From: Meloidogyne chitwoodi
Lineage: Eukaryota; Nematoda; Chromadorea; Rhabditida; Meloidogynidae
Length of the DNA stretch: 64,000 nucleotides
Assembly: GCA_015183035.1 (NCBI GenBank)
Contig: JACZZP010000018.1
Span: 1,550,001-1,614,000 of the forward strand
Reading direction: 5' to 3'
Shown: positions 49,331 to 60,725 of the stretch, in pieces
Numbering within the stretch: position 1 is the first letter of the stretch
How the letters are laid out: each line of letters begins with the position of its first letter
Notes under the pieces: generated by a model
What the model was told of the DNA's origin: nothing
The model's database searches: none
What the model saw: only the letters and a program-made list of their open reading frames with translations
Program-made: the position numbers and the translations under genes

Positions 49331-50856
49331 ATGTATCAAAGTAAAATTAAAAATATTCAATTATTAGTTTACATTTCAACATCAGCAAGTATTTTATCAG
49401 TTTTGGCTTGTATTTTTTTATTTCCACAATTTTATTGGGAAACTAGTCAATTATTAAATGAAGTAAAGGATGGAGTTAAATTATTTCAAGTTGAAACTGA
49501 TTCTGCTTGGAATTATTTAATTGATATACAAATAAAACATACACCTCAAACACCTTCTAAGGAAATTGATAATCCTTTTGAAAGTATTTTTCAACGAGCA
49601 AAAAGACAAAATAATGGAAAATTACCTGCATGGTAGTGTGAAGGGAACATTCATTATAGTGTGAAGGGAACATTCATTATAGTGTGAAGGGAACATTCAT
49701 TATAGTGTGAAGGGAACATTCATTATAGTGTGAAGGGAACATTCATTATAGTGTGAAGGGAACATTCATTATAATGTGAAGGGAACATTCATTATAGTGT
49801 GAAGGGAACATTCATTATAGTGTGAAGGGAACATTCATTATAGTGTGAAGGGAACATTCATTATAGTGTGAAGGGAACATTCATTATAGTGTGAAGGGAA
49901 CATTCATTATAGTGTGAAGGGAACATTCATTATAGTGTGAAGGGAACATTCATTATAGTGTGAAGGGAACATAGGGTAAACAATTAATAAATCAAATTAA
50001 TTGGACTATTTAAGGTGTCAATGTGAGCCAACTAAGCCTGAATGTCCTCCAGGCCCAGAAGGTCCTCCCGGTGAGCCTGGCACAGATGGTCCTCCTGGCG
50101 AGCCTGGACCTAACGGAGAAGATAATACAAATGTATACCCAGAAATTAAATGTGAAGCGTCGGATGTGTCAAAATGTATTGAATGTCCAGCTGGTCCGCC
50201 TGGCGAACAAGGTAGAGAAAGAAAAATTAAAACAAAAATATTTTTGAACTAAAAAAGGTCCAATCGGCCCTTTGGGTTCTTCTGGACAGACAGGAGAAGC
50301 AGGAGCGATTGGACCAGCAGCTCCACAAGGAAAGCCTGGAGAACAAGGTCCACCAGGAGATCAAGGTCCATCTGGTGAGAATGGACAGGCGGGAACGCCG
50401 GGAACACCAGGAAATGATGCAGAACATAGCCCATCTTTGGTAAAAAATATAAAAAATAAATAAAAATATATTTACAAATATTTTTAAAATTTCCAAAAAG
50501 TTCAAAATGTCAAAAAATTTTTAAAAATAATTTTCAGCCCGGTCCAAAGGGAATACCAGGAAATGTAGGTCTGCCTGGAAAGCCTGGAGCATCTGGAGAA
50601 AAAGGTAAAAAGACAAAACGCCAAAAATTAAAAATTTATAAAAATAAAGGTAAGGATGGAGTTACCGGTCCTCAAGGACCGCCAGGTCAACTTGGATCTC
50701 CCGGATTGCCTGGAATACCTGGAAATGTGGGTGTAACAGGAACAAATGGATTGCCTGGACATGATGCTGGTAAATTTAATTTTAAAACTAAAATTTAATT
50801 TTTTTAAAGCTTATTGCCCATGCCCTACACGTTCAGCCGTTTTTAGAAGACAATAA
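49331..50856 (+). CDS. Cuticle collagen 2 of an inverted pair
   Basis: Six exons, 49331-49632, 50015-50211, 50258-50439, 50538-50604, 50650-50769, 50810-50856, give 304 aa. TTTTCAG directly precedes the ATG. Only the first 7-8 residues differ from collagen 1 in exon 1. From [10 protein letters not shown] to KLPAW the two proteins, and by eye the DNA, are the same. Exon 2 starts identically (GTGTCAATGTGAGCCAACTA) and then diverges. Gly-X-Y blocks are separated by a Cys linker ([12 protein letters not shown]), and the end is [14 protein letters not shown]. The FQRAKRQ processing site is present. The stop codon overlaps AATAAA, a possible poly(A) signal. Role: cuticle structural protein. Confidence 0.93.
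49632..49975. repeat. 23-bp minisatellite, about 15 copies, in collagen 2 intron 1
   Basis: Units GTGTGAAGGGAACATTCATT plus ATA, the reverse complement of the array at 46983-47300. One unit has ATG instead of GTG at its start. The intron tail (AATTAATAAATCAAATTAAT, TGGACTA) is also shared with collagen 1. Confidence 0.97.
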
Positions 50857-51499
50857 ATAAATAAATTAGTTCTTTTTATTTTATCAAATAATTCAAATAA
50901 TTTTTTTATTAAAAACACAGATAATAAAATTTTAAATTAAATTTTTTTAAATAAAAAGTCAATGGATAAGCTTAATAATTATTTCGTAATTTTCACGATT
51001 TCTGAGGTAAAAATTAAAAAAAATTTTTTTTTTAATTTTAAATTTATTAAACAATTATTCACCTGTCTTGTCATCTGCTTTTTACTTTAGAAAATAAAAA
51101 AAAACTAAAAAAAAATATTTTATTAATTTTTTCTCTCTACTCCATCTGCGTTGATGTCAAATTAGCCGATTTTTCCCCTTCAGTCACTTGAACTTTAATA
51201 AATCATTGATAAATTAGAGTACGGTAAATATAACAGGATTTGGTTTTAAAAAATTTTTATAGGACTGGATCCGGCAAGACTAGTCTTGTAAATCTTAAAA
51301 ATAACAGGATTTTGCCAAAGGATCCTGTAAAATACTCTGTTGTCGACAATTTTCAACCAGCACTCAATCGACTCTTTTAATTAATTTAGCGATCAAACGG
51401 CTGAATTAAAAAAGAACAAAGTGACTGTCTGCTGTCTCTAATTAAATCACTCTATTTCTCGTAGCTTCTAGTTAGTAAATTAATTTTTATTTTTTAAAG
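50857..51499. other. Spacer, no gene seen
   Basis: 3' UTR of collagen 2, then AT-rich sequence. 51230-51330 has a direct pair AACAGGATTTGG and AACAGGATTTTGCC around ACTGGATCCGGCAAGACTAG. Nothing coding. Confidence 0.4.
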
Positions 51500-52141
51500 T
51501 TTTTCAATTTACTCAACAATTCACCTGATGACGAAGAAAATTCTGATAAAAATTCTACGAAATGTCTGAAAATTCGATAAACTTTTGGCGAGAAATTTGT
51601 TGCTGGGCTTGGCATATTGTGAATACAAGGTTTTATTTATTTAAAAAAGAAAAGAATTTTCTCTAATATTTTTAGAAGCATTTTTACCGAAAATTTGCCT
51701 TCTTACCCTTTTATTGATAAACAAAAAAGCTCTGATCAAAAAAAGAAAAAATCAACAGATGAAGAAGACAATTTTAGAGGATCGCTTGCATTGGTACCTT
51801 TGATGGATATGATTAATCACAGCTCTGAAGCTCAAGTTTATTTTATTTTTAAGCCTTTTATTTCTAAAAACTCTTTAGTGTGTCCCAATTTTTGACAAAA
51901 AATTAAATTGCTACAAAGTCATTGCTGAACATTCTATTGGGGCTGGACAACAATTGCCAATGAAGATATTTTGAGAAGGTTTTTTTTTAATATTTTTGGG
52001 GTTTTAAAGGTTGGGGCTTTGTCCACAAATATAAAAAATTTTCAATTTCCTCAGATTTACATTCGATTCGGCACAACTTTTTGCTCTCTTTTTTCATTTG
52101 AACGCATTTATTTTGATTATTTTTGCAAACAAACTGTATGC
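51500..52141 (+). pseudogene. Scrambled partial copy of the SETD4-like gene
   Basis: 51500-51956 copies exons 5-7 of the gene at 53358, with introns, including DMINHSSEAQ and the CVPIFDKKLNCYKVIA exon. 52050-52140 then copies the start of exon 3 (RIYFDYFCKQT region), so the exon order is 5-6-7-3. Exon 5 has lost one base (TTCTACGAAATG against TTCTACAGAAATG at 54471), giving a frameshift. No start or end of the gene is included. It is non-functional. Confidence 0.88.
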
Positions 52142-52339
52142 AGATTTTGAGGTTTTTAAATAAATAAATAAATTCTAATTTGTTGTTGAATATTTGTTCA
52201 TACTGATGAAGTTGAAGGTTGCTAAAATTATTTAAATTTTATTTAAAATTTTAATTTTTGTAAAATTGGTTTATAAATGGCTAAAAAAATCGCCAAAAAA
52301 AAATAAAAAGTTTTATTTTTAAATATTATAATTAAATTA

Positions 52340-52652
52340 TACTTGAGAGCCTCCAGGATTATCATTATCCGAATCCGGATATTTGTGTTTATTATCCTCT
52401 TCCTTTCTGGCATAACTTCAATAGAGAAAGATGCTTGTCCATTTGCCAAAAATTCAACCAAACAATACTCCGTAAAGTTTTCCTAAATAAAAAAACATAA
52501 AAAAATTTATAAATTAAAATTCAGACATCAAGTGAGCGATAAATACTGTAATTTGGATATCGATTAATTAATAAATAATCCGACTCATTTTCAAGCCACC
52601 AAATATCAAATGCCATTCGGTTTGGAAATCTAAAATGTTCAACCCAAGCCAT
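52340..52652 (-). CDS. Mirror-image gene fragment in the left palindrome arm
   Basis: Starts MAWVEHFRFPNRMAFDIWWL, continues YLLINRYPNYSIYRSLD to a donor GTCTGA, then a second exon ENFTEYCLVEFLANGQASFS, IEVMPERKR. This is balanced, non-repetitive protein sequence, so it probably derives from a real gene. I do not recognise the family. The same frame is present at 52720 on the other strand. The 3' limit is uncertain. Confidence 0.45.
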
Positions 52653-52719
52653 TTTAATGATAATAAAGAAAAAGGAGTAATTAAAGGAAATATACTGTTT
52701 TTTCTTTATTATCATTAAA

Positions 52720-53032
52720 ATGGCTTGGGTTGAACATTTTAGATTTCCAAACCGAATGGCATTTGATATTTGGTGGCTTGAAAATGAGTCGGATTATTTA
52801 TTAATTAATCGATATCCAAATTACAGTATTTATCGCTCACTTGATGTCTGAATTTTAATTTATAAATTTTTTTATGTTTTTTTTATTTAGGAAAACTTTA
52901 CGGAGTATTGTTTGGTTGAATTTTTGGCAAATGGACAAGCATCTTTCTCTATTGAAGTTATGCCAGAAAGGAAGAGGATAATAAACACAAATATCCGGAT
53001 TCGGATAATGATAATCCTTGAGGCTCTCAAGT
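52720..53032 (+). CDS. Mirror-image gene fragment in the right palindrome arm
   Basis: Identical to the fragment at 52340-52652 but on the + strand: exon about 52720-52845, intron about 45 bases, then exon to near the AAGTATAATTTAA donor-like site. A further exon (NLQLHQYEQIFNNKLEF) may lie at 53140-53190. Function unknown. Two head-to-head copies would make a self-complementary transcript if either is read through the centre. Confidence 0.45.
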
Positions 53033-53357
53033 ATAATTTAATTATAATATTTAAAAATAAAACTTTTTATTTTTTTTGGCGATTTTTTTAGCCATTTATA
53101 AACCAATTTTAAAAAAATTAAAATTTAAATAATTTTAGCAACCTTCAACTTCATCAGTATGAACAAATATTCAACAACAAATTAGAATTTATTTATTTAT
53201 TTAAAAATTTCAACAATCTTCCTTTTTTGTATTGTTTAAAAAATAAAATTTTATTAATATTACTTATAATAATGTCAATATTTTAATTAAAAAAATAATT
53301 ATTTATTTAAATATTATTATTTATTGTTATTTTTATATAAATTTTGTTTAGCTTTTA

Positions 53358-55935
53358 ATGAATAATTTCTTCAAATGGTTAGAAGAAAATAATGAAAGTT
53401 TTTTGTTTCCAAATGTGGACATTCGTTTAATTGATAAATCAACAGGATATGGATTATTTACAAATGAAAATGTTAGAATGAATCAAATATTGTTAAAGGT
53501 TTTTTTAATTTATTTTCTTCTTTTTGATTTATTGGTAATTTTACTTATATCGAAATGTCCGCAAATGTTGTCCGCAATTCTTTACTCTTTTAAAGATTAT
53601 TTTTAGAGACATAAAAAATAAGTTTTTAGCTTTGAATTTTTCTATTTAAAAAAGAAGTCAAATTGAGATTAATTTTAACAATTTGTTTAATCAAAAATTG
53701 TTGATTAAAGGGAAGATTATGACAAGGAAATGTGACCCTTATTTTTATATAAAATTTTAATTTTTTTTAAAATTGTCTTCAATTGTTTAGATTCCAGAGA
53801 AGTATATTATCACTGCACACTTTGTTGCCAACATTAGAGAATATTCAGATATTTTGACAAGGTTTTTCTTTAGATATTTTTTGGATGTTTTAAGAATTTG
53901 TCCGCAAATATTTTAACTGTCCTAATTTTTTAATTTTCTCAGATTTACCTTTGATTCCTCAGAACTTTTGGCTTTATTTTTTGCATTTGAACGTATTTAT
54001 TTTGATTATTTTTGCAAACAAACCGGAGGATTTGACGAAACAATTTATTTAGTGCAGTGGACTTTGGGTATAACTAATGGCTTAAAAAAATTTTTGGATT
54101 CTCGGAATTATTTAAAAGATGAAAAACAGGAGGAAACGGATTTATGGTTTATTTTTTGAATTTAAAATTCTCTTTAAAAAAATCATTTTTAGGTGGAAAT
54201 CATATATAGACATTCTTCCAAGAAACTTTTCAACTCCACTATTTATTTATTATTTAAAAGAAAATGGACAGGGTAAAATAAAAGAAATTGCTGCTCAATT
54301 ACCTCTTGAAAGCAAAGAAAGATTATTGGGACAATTGACTGAATTGACCATTTTTGAGGGAAAGGTTTTTTTATTTTATTATTTTTTACGTGAATGAATC
54401 TAATTAATTTAATTAGTTTTTCAATTTACTCAACAATTCACCTGATGACGAAGAAAATTCTGATAAAAATTCTACAGAAATGTCTGAAAATTCGATAAAC
54501 TTTTGGCGAGAAATTTGTTGCTGGGCTTGGCATATAGTGAATACAAGGTTTTATTTATTTATTTAAAAAAGGAAAGAATTTTTTTTTAATATTTTAGAAG
54601 CATTTTTACCGAAAATTTGCCTTCTTTTCCTTTTATTGATAAACAAAAAAGCTCTGATCAAAAAAAGAAAAAATCAACAGATAAAGAAGACAATTTTAGA
54701 GGATCACTTGCATTGGTACCTTTAATGGATATGATTAATCACAGCCCTGAAGCTCAAGTTAATTTACCTTATTTTTAAGCCTTATCTCTAAAAATCTCTT
54801 TTTTAGTGTGTCCCAATTTTTGACAAAAAATTAAATTGCTACAAAGTCATTGCTGAACATTCTATTGGGGCTGGACAACAATTGTATGAATTAAAATAAA
54901 TTAATTTATTTAATTAATTTAAAGATTTTTTTGCTATGGTGCTCATAACAACGACCAACTTTGGGTTGACTATGGATTTAGGCTTTTAGAGAATCCATTC
55001 AATCGTTTAAACATTTCTATCGGTTTGATTTTATTAAAAATATTTTTAATTTTTTTGATGTTTTTTCTATTTTTGATTGATACTTTTCTTCTTGTTTTTC
55101 ATTTATTTGATGTTTTTATGTTTTGGTAATGTTTTTCTGATTGCTTAATGTTTTTTGTTGTTTTTCCTTTGTTTTGTGTTTGTCTTTATTTGTTTTGAAT
55201 GTTTTTTTCTGCTTGTGTTCGTTTGTTTAATGTTTATTTTTGTTTTCTTTTAATGTGTGTTTTTGTATTTTTATGTTTTGTTTTGAATAATTTTATGTTT
55301 GCTTGATGTTTTTCTTCTTCTTTTTTCCTTTGTTTAATGTTTGTTTTTATTTGTTTTGAATGTTTTTGTTGTTTTAAACTTGATTTTATATTCTACATTT
55401 TTGTTTTTTAAATGTTTTTCTTAATTTCTATCCCTAATGTTTTTAACCTTTTCTTTAAGATCTTTTCATTGCCTTAGCTGAAAGATGTGGTCAACGTGTT
55501 GAGTCGTTACGTAAAGAAATACTTAAAAAGGCTCGTCTTCCTTGGTAATTTTTTTTTTTTAAATTTTTTAAATAAATTTTTAAGTACAATTTATGCAACT
55601 GATGAAATTCCTAGCTATGCCCTTCGCAAAAATTGTTCAATTTTATTAATGGAAAAATCAAAATTGTTTGTCTTTTAAATTTAAAAAAATTTAAATTAAT
55701 TTTTAGAACAAATTGGAGTCAATATATTTTTTCTAATGATGAAAATGAAGAAGAAGAAGAGGAAGAAAATATAAAAAGTTTAGAAATAAAATTAATTGGA
55801 GCAATTTTAAGAAAACTTGAAAATTCACTTATTGCTAGAAAAAATGAATGTTTTTTAAAAGAAATTTGTTTATCTTGGGAGGATCAAATAGAAATATTAC
55901 AAAGAATGTTAGCTAACATTTGTGAAGTTTATTAA
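53358..55935 (+). CDS. SETD4-like SET-domain protein lysine methyltransferase
   Basis: Eleven exons: 53358-53498, 53791-53861, 53943-54146, 54193-54364, 54417-54547, 54598-54757, 54807-54883, 54925-55022, 55460-55544, 55585-55665, 55707-55935; 482 aa. The split SET domain starts at NVDIRLIDKSTGYGLFTNE, carries the long helical insert typical of the SETD3/SETD4/Rubisco-LSMT group, then VPLMDMINHSPEAQ (the NHS motif contacting AdoMet, residues about 284-293) and FFCYGAHNNDQLWVDYGF (catalytic Tyr motif). A helical C-terminal substrate-binding domain follows, with an acidic loop (DENEEEEEEEN). SETD3 methylates actin His and SETD4 is a lysine methyltransferase; SETD4 is my best guess from length and motifs. 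TTTGTTTAG lies 7 bases before the ATG (trans-splice site). A broken copy lies just upstream. Confidence 0.83.
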
Positions 55936-56161
55936 ATTAATTATGATTTTTTAAATGTGAAGCATGTTTTTGAATTTATTTCTCTTTTTTCTAATATTTT
56001 TTTGTAAATTTTTTTAACGCATAGATATATTATTTTATTAACAAAATTACTTTATAAATATTTTTTAAATTTTTTTTTAATAAATAAATTATACAAATAA
56101 ATTTATTTTTTCTTATATAAATATTTTAATTAATTAATTTTTTTTATTTAATTTAAAAGAA

Positions 56162-56350
56162 ATGAGCGCAAAGTTTCAGTCTGATTTAATTATAAAATAC
56201 AACAATATAAGGGGTAAATTAATTAAATATGTTTTTCTTATTTTAATTAGGTAATATCTTTTAATTTAATTTTATATTTTTTTAAAAAAGGTTATTCAAT
56301 GAGAAAAAGGCTTAAAAATGCAAGGATTGCTCAAGATTGTATTTATGAAG
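56162..56350 (+). CDS. Possible 5' exons of an unknown short gene
   Basis: Exons 56162-56213 and 56291-56350 splice in phase to MSAKFQSDLIIKYNNIRG, YSMRKRLKNARIAQDCIYEG, then a further donor. The sequence is balanced and basic, unlike surrounding AT-rich noise. It begins 226 bases after the SET gene stop, a spacing compatible with a downstream operon gene. A candidate third exon at about 56500 is only Phe/Leu-rich. I cannot complete or identify the gene. Confidence 0.3.
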
Positions 56351-57028
56351 GTTTTTTTAATTAAATTATTATTTTAATGAGTAGTTTAAATATTCCTCTA
56401 TTTTTCTATTTTATGCCCTTCTGACTGAAAAATTATTGGAGTATTTTTTTGGGAGGAAACATGTGCAAACGTAATGAGAAAATAATTTCCAATTTTAGGT
56501 TCTATATTTTTTTTAATTTTCAAAATCAATGGAATATTATTATTTTTATTTTTTTAATATTTTAAAAATATATTTTCTTATCTGACCCATTAACTTATTT
56601 TTTCTCTCTCTCTTTTTTAACAAATTAATTTATCTACCCAACGACCCCTTTTTTATTATTTTGGTAAAAATAAACACAACTCGTTTGTTCTTTTTTCCAA
56701 AAAATCATTACAAAATTATCCAGTTTATTTTCTTTATTGTCCACATTTTTTTGTTGTTTTTTGGACAAATAATCTTACAGAAAACAATTCGCGCGGCGCT
56801 AACAACGATTATTATTTTGCAATGGGCCATTCTCATGTTAAAAAAAACTTTTTTTGAAGTACTACTTAATATTTAATAATACCTATATACTTCCTCTGTT
56901 ATACCACGAAAAATAAATATATTATTTTTTTTTATAAATTCAAGCAGATTGGACATTCTTTGGATATAACAACACCTAATTATATTTTTAAAAATAATTC
57001 TGAGATATTTAAAGACTGTTAAAGGCAA

Positions 57029-57090
57029 CAATCTCGTTATAAGAACACTTTAAGGTCATTAACACTTGAGTGTCCTTATAACGGGATTCT
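57029..57090. repeat. Short hairpin-forming inverted repeat
   Basis: AATCTCGTTATAAGAACACT pairs with AGTGTCCTTATAACGGGATT with a spacer of about 20 bases and two or three mismatches. Confidence 0.65.
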
Positions 57091-57744
57091 TCTATATTTT
57101 TTTTTATTTTTTTAACAAATGTTGTTCAAATTCTTCTTTTATTTTTTATTATTTACACTTCTCAGTTTCCTCTCTTTTCACTTGTTTTTACAACAAAATC
57201 TTCCAAAACATTGTAATATATCCTTTAATCTTTGTTTTTTTTAATATATTTCTCACATACTTGAAGAAAGTCGATATATTTATTTTATTGTTTTTTTTGA
57301 CCACTTTCTAGATTAAAAAATTAATATAATTTAAAAAAAAATAAAAATTAATTTATTTATTTACTAAAAATAAAAATATTTATTTTTAAAATTTTTTTAA
57401 CATTTTTTATTCAATTTTTAGTTAATCTATAAAGCATAAAAGAAAGCTTCTATTCAATATATATTTATTTATCTCGTGACAGAAATTGTGTATTTTTTAT
57501 TTTATTAGTTAGAATATCTTTAGGCACACACACTTCTCTGCCTTTTTATTTTTTATGCCTTTTTTGCCTACTTTTTTGTGTTTTGTTTTTTCTCAAAAAC
57601 ACTTTGGATAACGCTATTTTTTATTTTGGTGTAATGTCCAGATGGGATATTTTTCAGAAGAAAAGAAAAAAAGAGAGCAATTTCTCCCGTAAATGAATAA
57701 TAGGCAAAATAACCATTTAATTACTTATATTATTTCCGCTAGTA

Positions 57745-58025
57745 AATATAAATCAGAAATAAAAATTCTGGTTTATTAAAAAATAAATATCTACTATCAT
57801 TAAATTCTTATATGAAAATCAGAATTTTTAGCTTTCTAAAAATCAGAATTTTTTGAGTTCTTTAAAAATAAGAATAAAAATCAGAATTTTAGTTCCGTAA
57901 AAATCAGAATTTTTAGCTTTCTAAAAATCAGAATAAAATTCAGAATTTTTTAATGACTATTGTTACAATCTGATTTTTTCTGATTTATTTATTGTGATTT
58001 TTGAGAGAATTCTGATTTTTTAATG
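57745..58025. repeat. AAAAATCAGAATTTTT repeats
   Basis: About ten copies of AATCAGAATTTTT or its complement, in both orientations, just upstream of the peptidase gene. Confidence 0.6.
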
Positions 58026-58255
58026 AGAGTATTTTAGTAAATAGAATGGTATCAATTAGCTTATTTTTTGTCGTTTCTTCATGTTTTATTTTTAGATTTT
58101 TTTCAAATTTTTTTGTTTCCTCTCTTTTTAAAAAATTAATTTCTTCACAAAAAAATAATTTTTTATTTTTAGATCATTCTTCTTCTTCTTCAACTGATAT
58201 TCACACAAACAACAATATTTTCTCTTATTTTTACAATAAAAATAATGTTAATATA

Positions 58256-60515
58256 ATGAAATCTTCTTCTTCTTCTGGTCAAGATGTTAGCCCCACTGCT
58301 GGTATTAATTTCATTTCCCCATCGGATAGGAGAAGAGCGGACAATTCTAGTGATGTTGGATTTTTTATAAAAAGACGTTGGCGTTGTATTTTTGGGGTAC
58401 TTTCAGCGTTGCTAATGACTGCAGGTTTTTTTTTTATTTTTTTTTTAAATTAATTGAGTTAAATTTAGCTGTTTTTGTTGTCTGTTTTATTGTATTTATG
58501 GTGTTAATGAGCGAAGCAAGAAGAAGAGCAAAAACTGAAGAAACACAATATTTAAAAGGATTAGTTGATTCTGTCAATAATGCTCAAGATGTTAGATGGA
58601 AAGCTCGTTTTAACCCTTTTGGAATTCGTGTTCAAGATTTTAGCCATAAAAGTCTTAAAAATCTGACTGCTATAAAAGAATATGTTGCGCATTTAGAGCG
58701 GTTTTTTGATTCGTCAAAGATGAAGGAACATTTAAAGTAAAGTTTTGCGGAAAAACATTTTAAATATTTTCCGGAAAAACATTTTAAATATTTTCCGGAA
58801 AACAAACATTTTAAATATTTTCCGGAAAACAAACATTTTAAATATTTTCCGGAAAAAATTCCGCTAAAACATCTTATTAAACAATAAAAATTTTCCGGAA
58901 AACATTAACTTACTATAAAACAAAGAAACATTTTCTGGAAAACAAAAAAGTTTTCTTCCGGAAAACATGTTAAAAAAACATTTTGTTAAAACAAAGAAAA
59001 ATTTTTGAAACTTTTTCCGGAAAAAGTTTTATTAACATTTAAATAAATTTTCCGGAACATTGAACATGTTTTTTAAAAATATGTTTTTTAAAAACATTTT
59101 CTCTAAAAAATTTTAGAAAATATATTTTTTCCGGAAAACATTTCTAAATGTATTTTTAGAAAAACATTTTATTGAGCATTGTTTTAATGAGAAAATTAAT
59201 TTAATACAGAGAATTAGAGGAATTTCCCGACTCAAAACTTCCTCGACATTTTGACGCCCGGGAAAAATGGCCACTATGTCAAAGCATACACCAAATTCCA
59301 AATCAAGGCGGTTGTGGTTCTTGTTATGTTAGAAATTAATTTTTTTAATATTAAATTAAATTTTAAAAAAGGCTGTCGCTGCAATGACAGTAGCCGCTGA
59401 TAGGACTTGCATTCACAGTAATGGAACGCAAAAATCGCAGCTATCCGCACTTGATGTTATTGAATGTTGTGCTGTTTGTGGAAATTGTTTTGGAGGAGAT
59501 CCGTTGAAGGCAATGGTTTATTGGGCATTAGAAGGTTAGTGAAGATATATTGATAAATTAATTTTGGTCAAATAATTGGTTAAAATAGGCCAAAAATCAA
59601 ATTATTTTTAAAGGTGTCGTTACGGGTGGTTCTGATGGCTGTCGTCCCTATAAAGTCAGTTCAGAGTGTGGGACTCCATGTTCACCCGAAGTTTATGGAA
59701 TTGAACAACAAAAGCGTTCATGCAGAAAAGATAAATGTCAGCCTGGTTATTATAAAAGTTTAAACTATGAGGAAGACAAACAAAAAGGTTAGGGGACGAT
59801 TTTTAAGAATAAAAATCTCAAAAATTTAAGGGTCAATAGCTTATACACTCTTTCCACGAAAAATGAGTGTTGACCAAGCAGGAAATAAAAGAGTAATGTT
59901 ACCCTCTGTAATTGGTCATTTTAATAAAACATTAAAAGGACATTTGGACAGAGACAAGGTTTTTTTAGAATATTTATATTTTAATTTATTTTTTAAATAA
60001 AGATTAGAAATATTATTCGAAAAGAACTTGTTACAGCTGGACCGACTACTTTAGCACTTCCACTTACTGAAGAGTTTCTCCATTATAATTCAGGTTAGTA
60101 TTTAATTAAAATTTTTAATAAATTAAACAAAAAAGTGATTTTTATATTTTTTTGTTCCAAAACATCAACAGGGGGATTCTTATGTTAGGATTTTCCCGTT
60201 ATTTTTAACTAACAATAAAATAATATTTATTTATTTAGGCATTTTTCACCCTTATCCAGAAAAAGATTTTGAAAATCGAATAATATATTGGCATGTTGTT
60301 CGCTTAATTGGTTGGGGACATGATTCAGAAGAAAAATTATATTGGATTGCTGCGAATAGTTTTGGAGAGCAATGGGGTGAAAATGGTAAAAAAATTTTAA
60401 AAAAAATTGTTCAAAATATATTAAAATAATTTTTAAAAAAATTAATTTAGGACTCTTCAAAGTGGATACATCCCTTTTGGAGAATTTTGGTTTAGAATAC
60501 GAAGCGGGACTTTAA
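58256..60515 (+). CDS. Membrane-anchored cathepsin-B-like cysteine peptidase (C1A)
   Basis: Nine exons: 58256-58424, 58469-58736, 59210-59327, 59372-59534, 59614-59787, 59831-59958, 60003-60093, 60239-60385, 60451-60515; 440 aa. A basic cytoplasmic head (FIKRRWRC) is followed by a TM of about 30 residues (LSALLMTAAVFVVCFIVFMV) instead of a cleavable signal, then a propeptide containing VNNAQDVRWKARFNPFGIR. Mature enzyme: PNQGGCGSCYAVAAM with catalytic Cys about 184, HVVRLIGWGHD with His about 389, WIAANSFGEQWGENG with Asn about 410, so the triad is intact. Trp after Cys is Tyr, and ANSW is ANSF. The occluding-loop region (CRPYKVSSECGTPCSPEVYG) lacks the His-His pair that gives cathepsin B its dipeptidyl carboxypeptidase activity. 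An upstream ATG at 58046 would add a hydrophobic stretch, but TTTTATTTTTAG near 58171 suggests the leader begins after it. Confidence 0.85.
58750..58870. repeat. TTTTCCGGAAAAC-containing tandem repeat in peptidase intron 2
   Basis: Four to five copies of ACATTTTAAATATTTTCCGG plus AAAAC. TTTTCCGGAAAA is itself a palindrome and keeps recurring singly to 59150. Confidence 0.85.
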
Positions 60516-60725
60516 AACAAAAATCCCAAAAATAAAAATTTTTTTGTTTTTTTATTTTATTTTTGGGGAGATTTTACCTCAACAACGAATCTTGATTTAA
60601 AAAAATATTCAAAAAAAACAACGATTAAAAATTTTTCTTATCACGAAAGTTGGTTGGTTGTTTTCATTCTTTTAGAGACCAGTGGATGACTGAAAAATGT
60701 TTAGATAAATTTAAACAAAAAAATT

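Larger units (their letters stand above)
52153..53207. repeat. 1.05-kb near-perfect palindrome
   Basis: Left arm 52153-52673 and right arm 52698-53207 are reverse complements, differing mainly by one 12-base indel; the spacer is about 24 bases centred on 52686. The outer ends read TTTTTAAATAAATAAATAAA and its complement. Each arm carries the same two-exon open frame pointing outward. Confidence 0.93.
55936..58255. other. Mostly non-coding spacer
   Basis: Holds the SET gene 3' UTR, a possible short gene at 56162, a hairpin at 57029-57090 and AAATCAGAATTTT repeats at 57745-58025. The remainder is AT-rich without recognisable exons. Confidence 0.45.

Noticed and set aside
50227..50505. Open frames antisense to collagen 2
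   Set aside because: Gly-X-Y codons produce long antisense frames; Ser/Leu/Trp-rich with no other support.
58046..58255. Upstream ATG extension of the peptidase as a signal peptide
   Set aside because: A strong acceptor (TTTTATTTTTAG near 58171) sits between the two ATGs and the added residues are low complexity; kept only as an alternative start.
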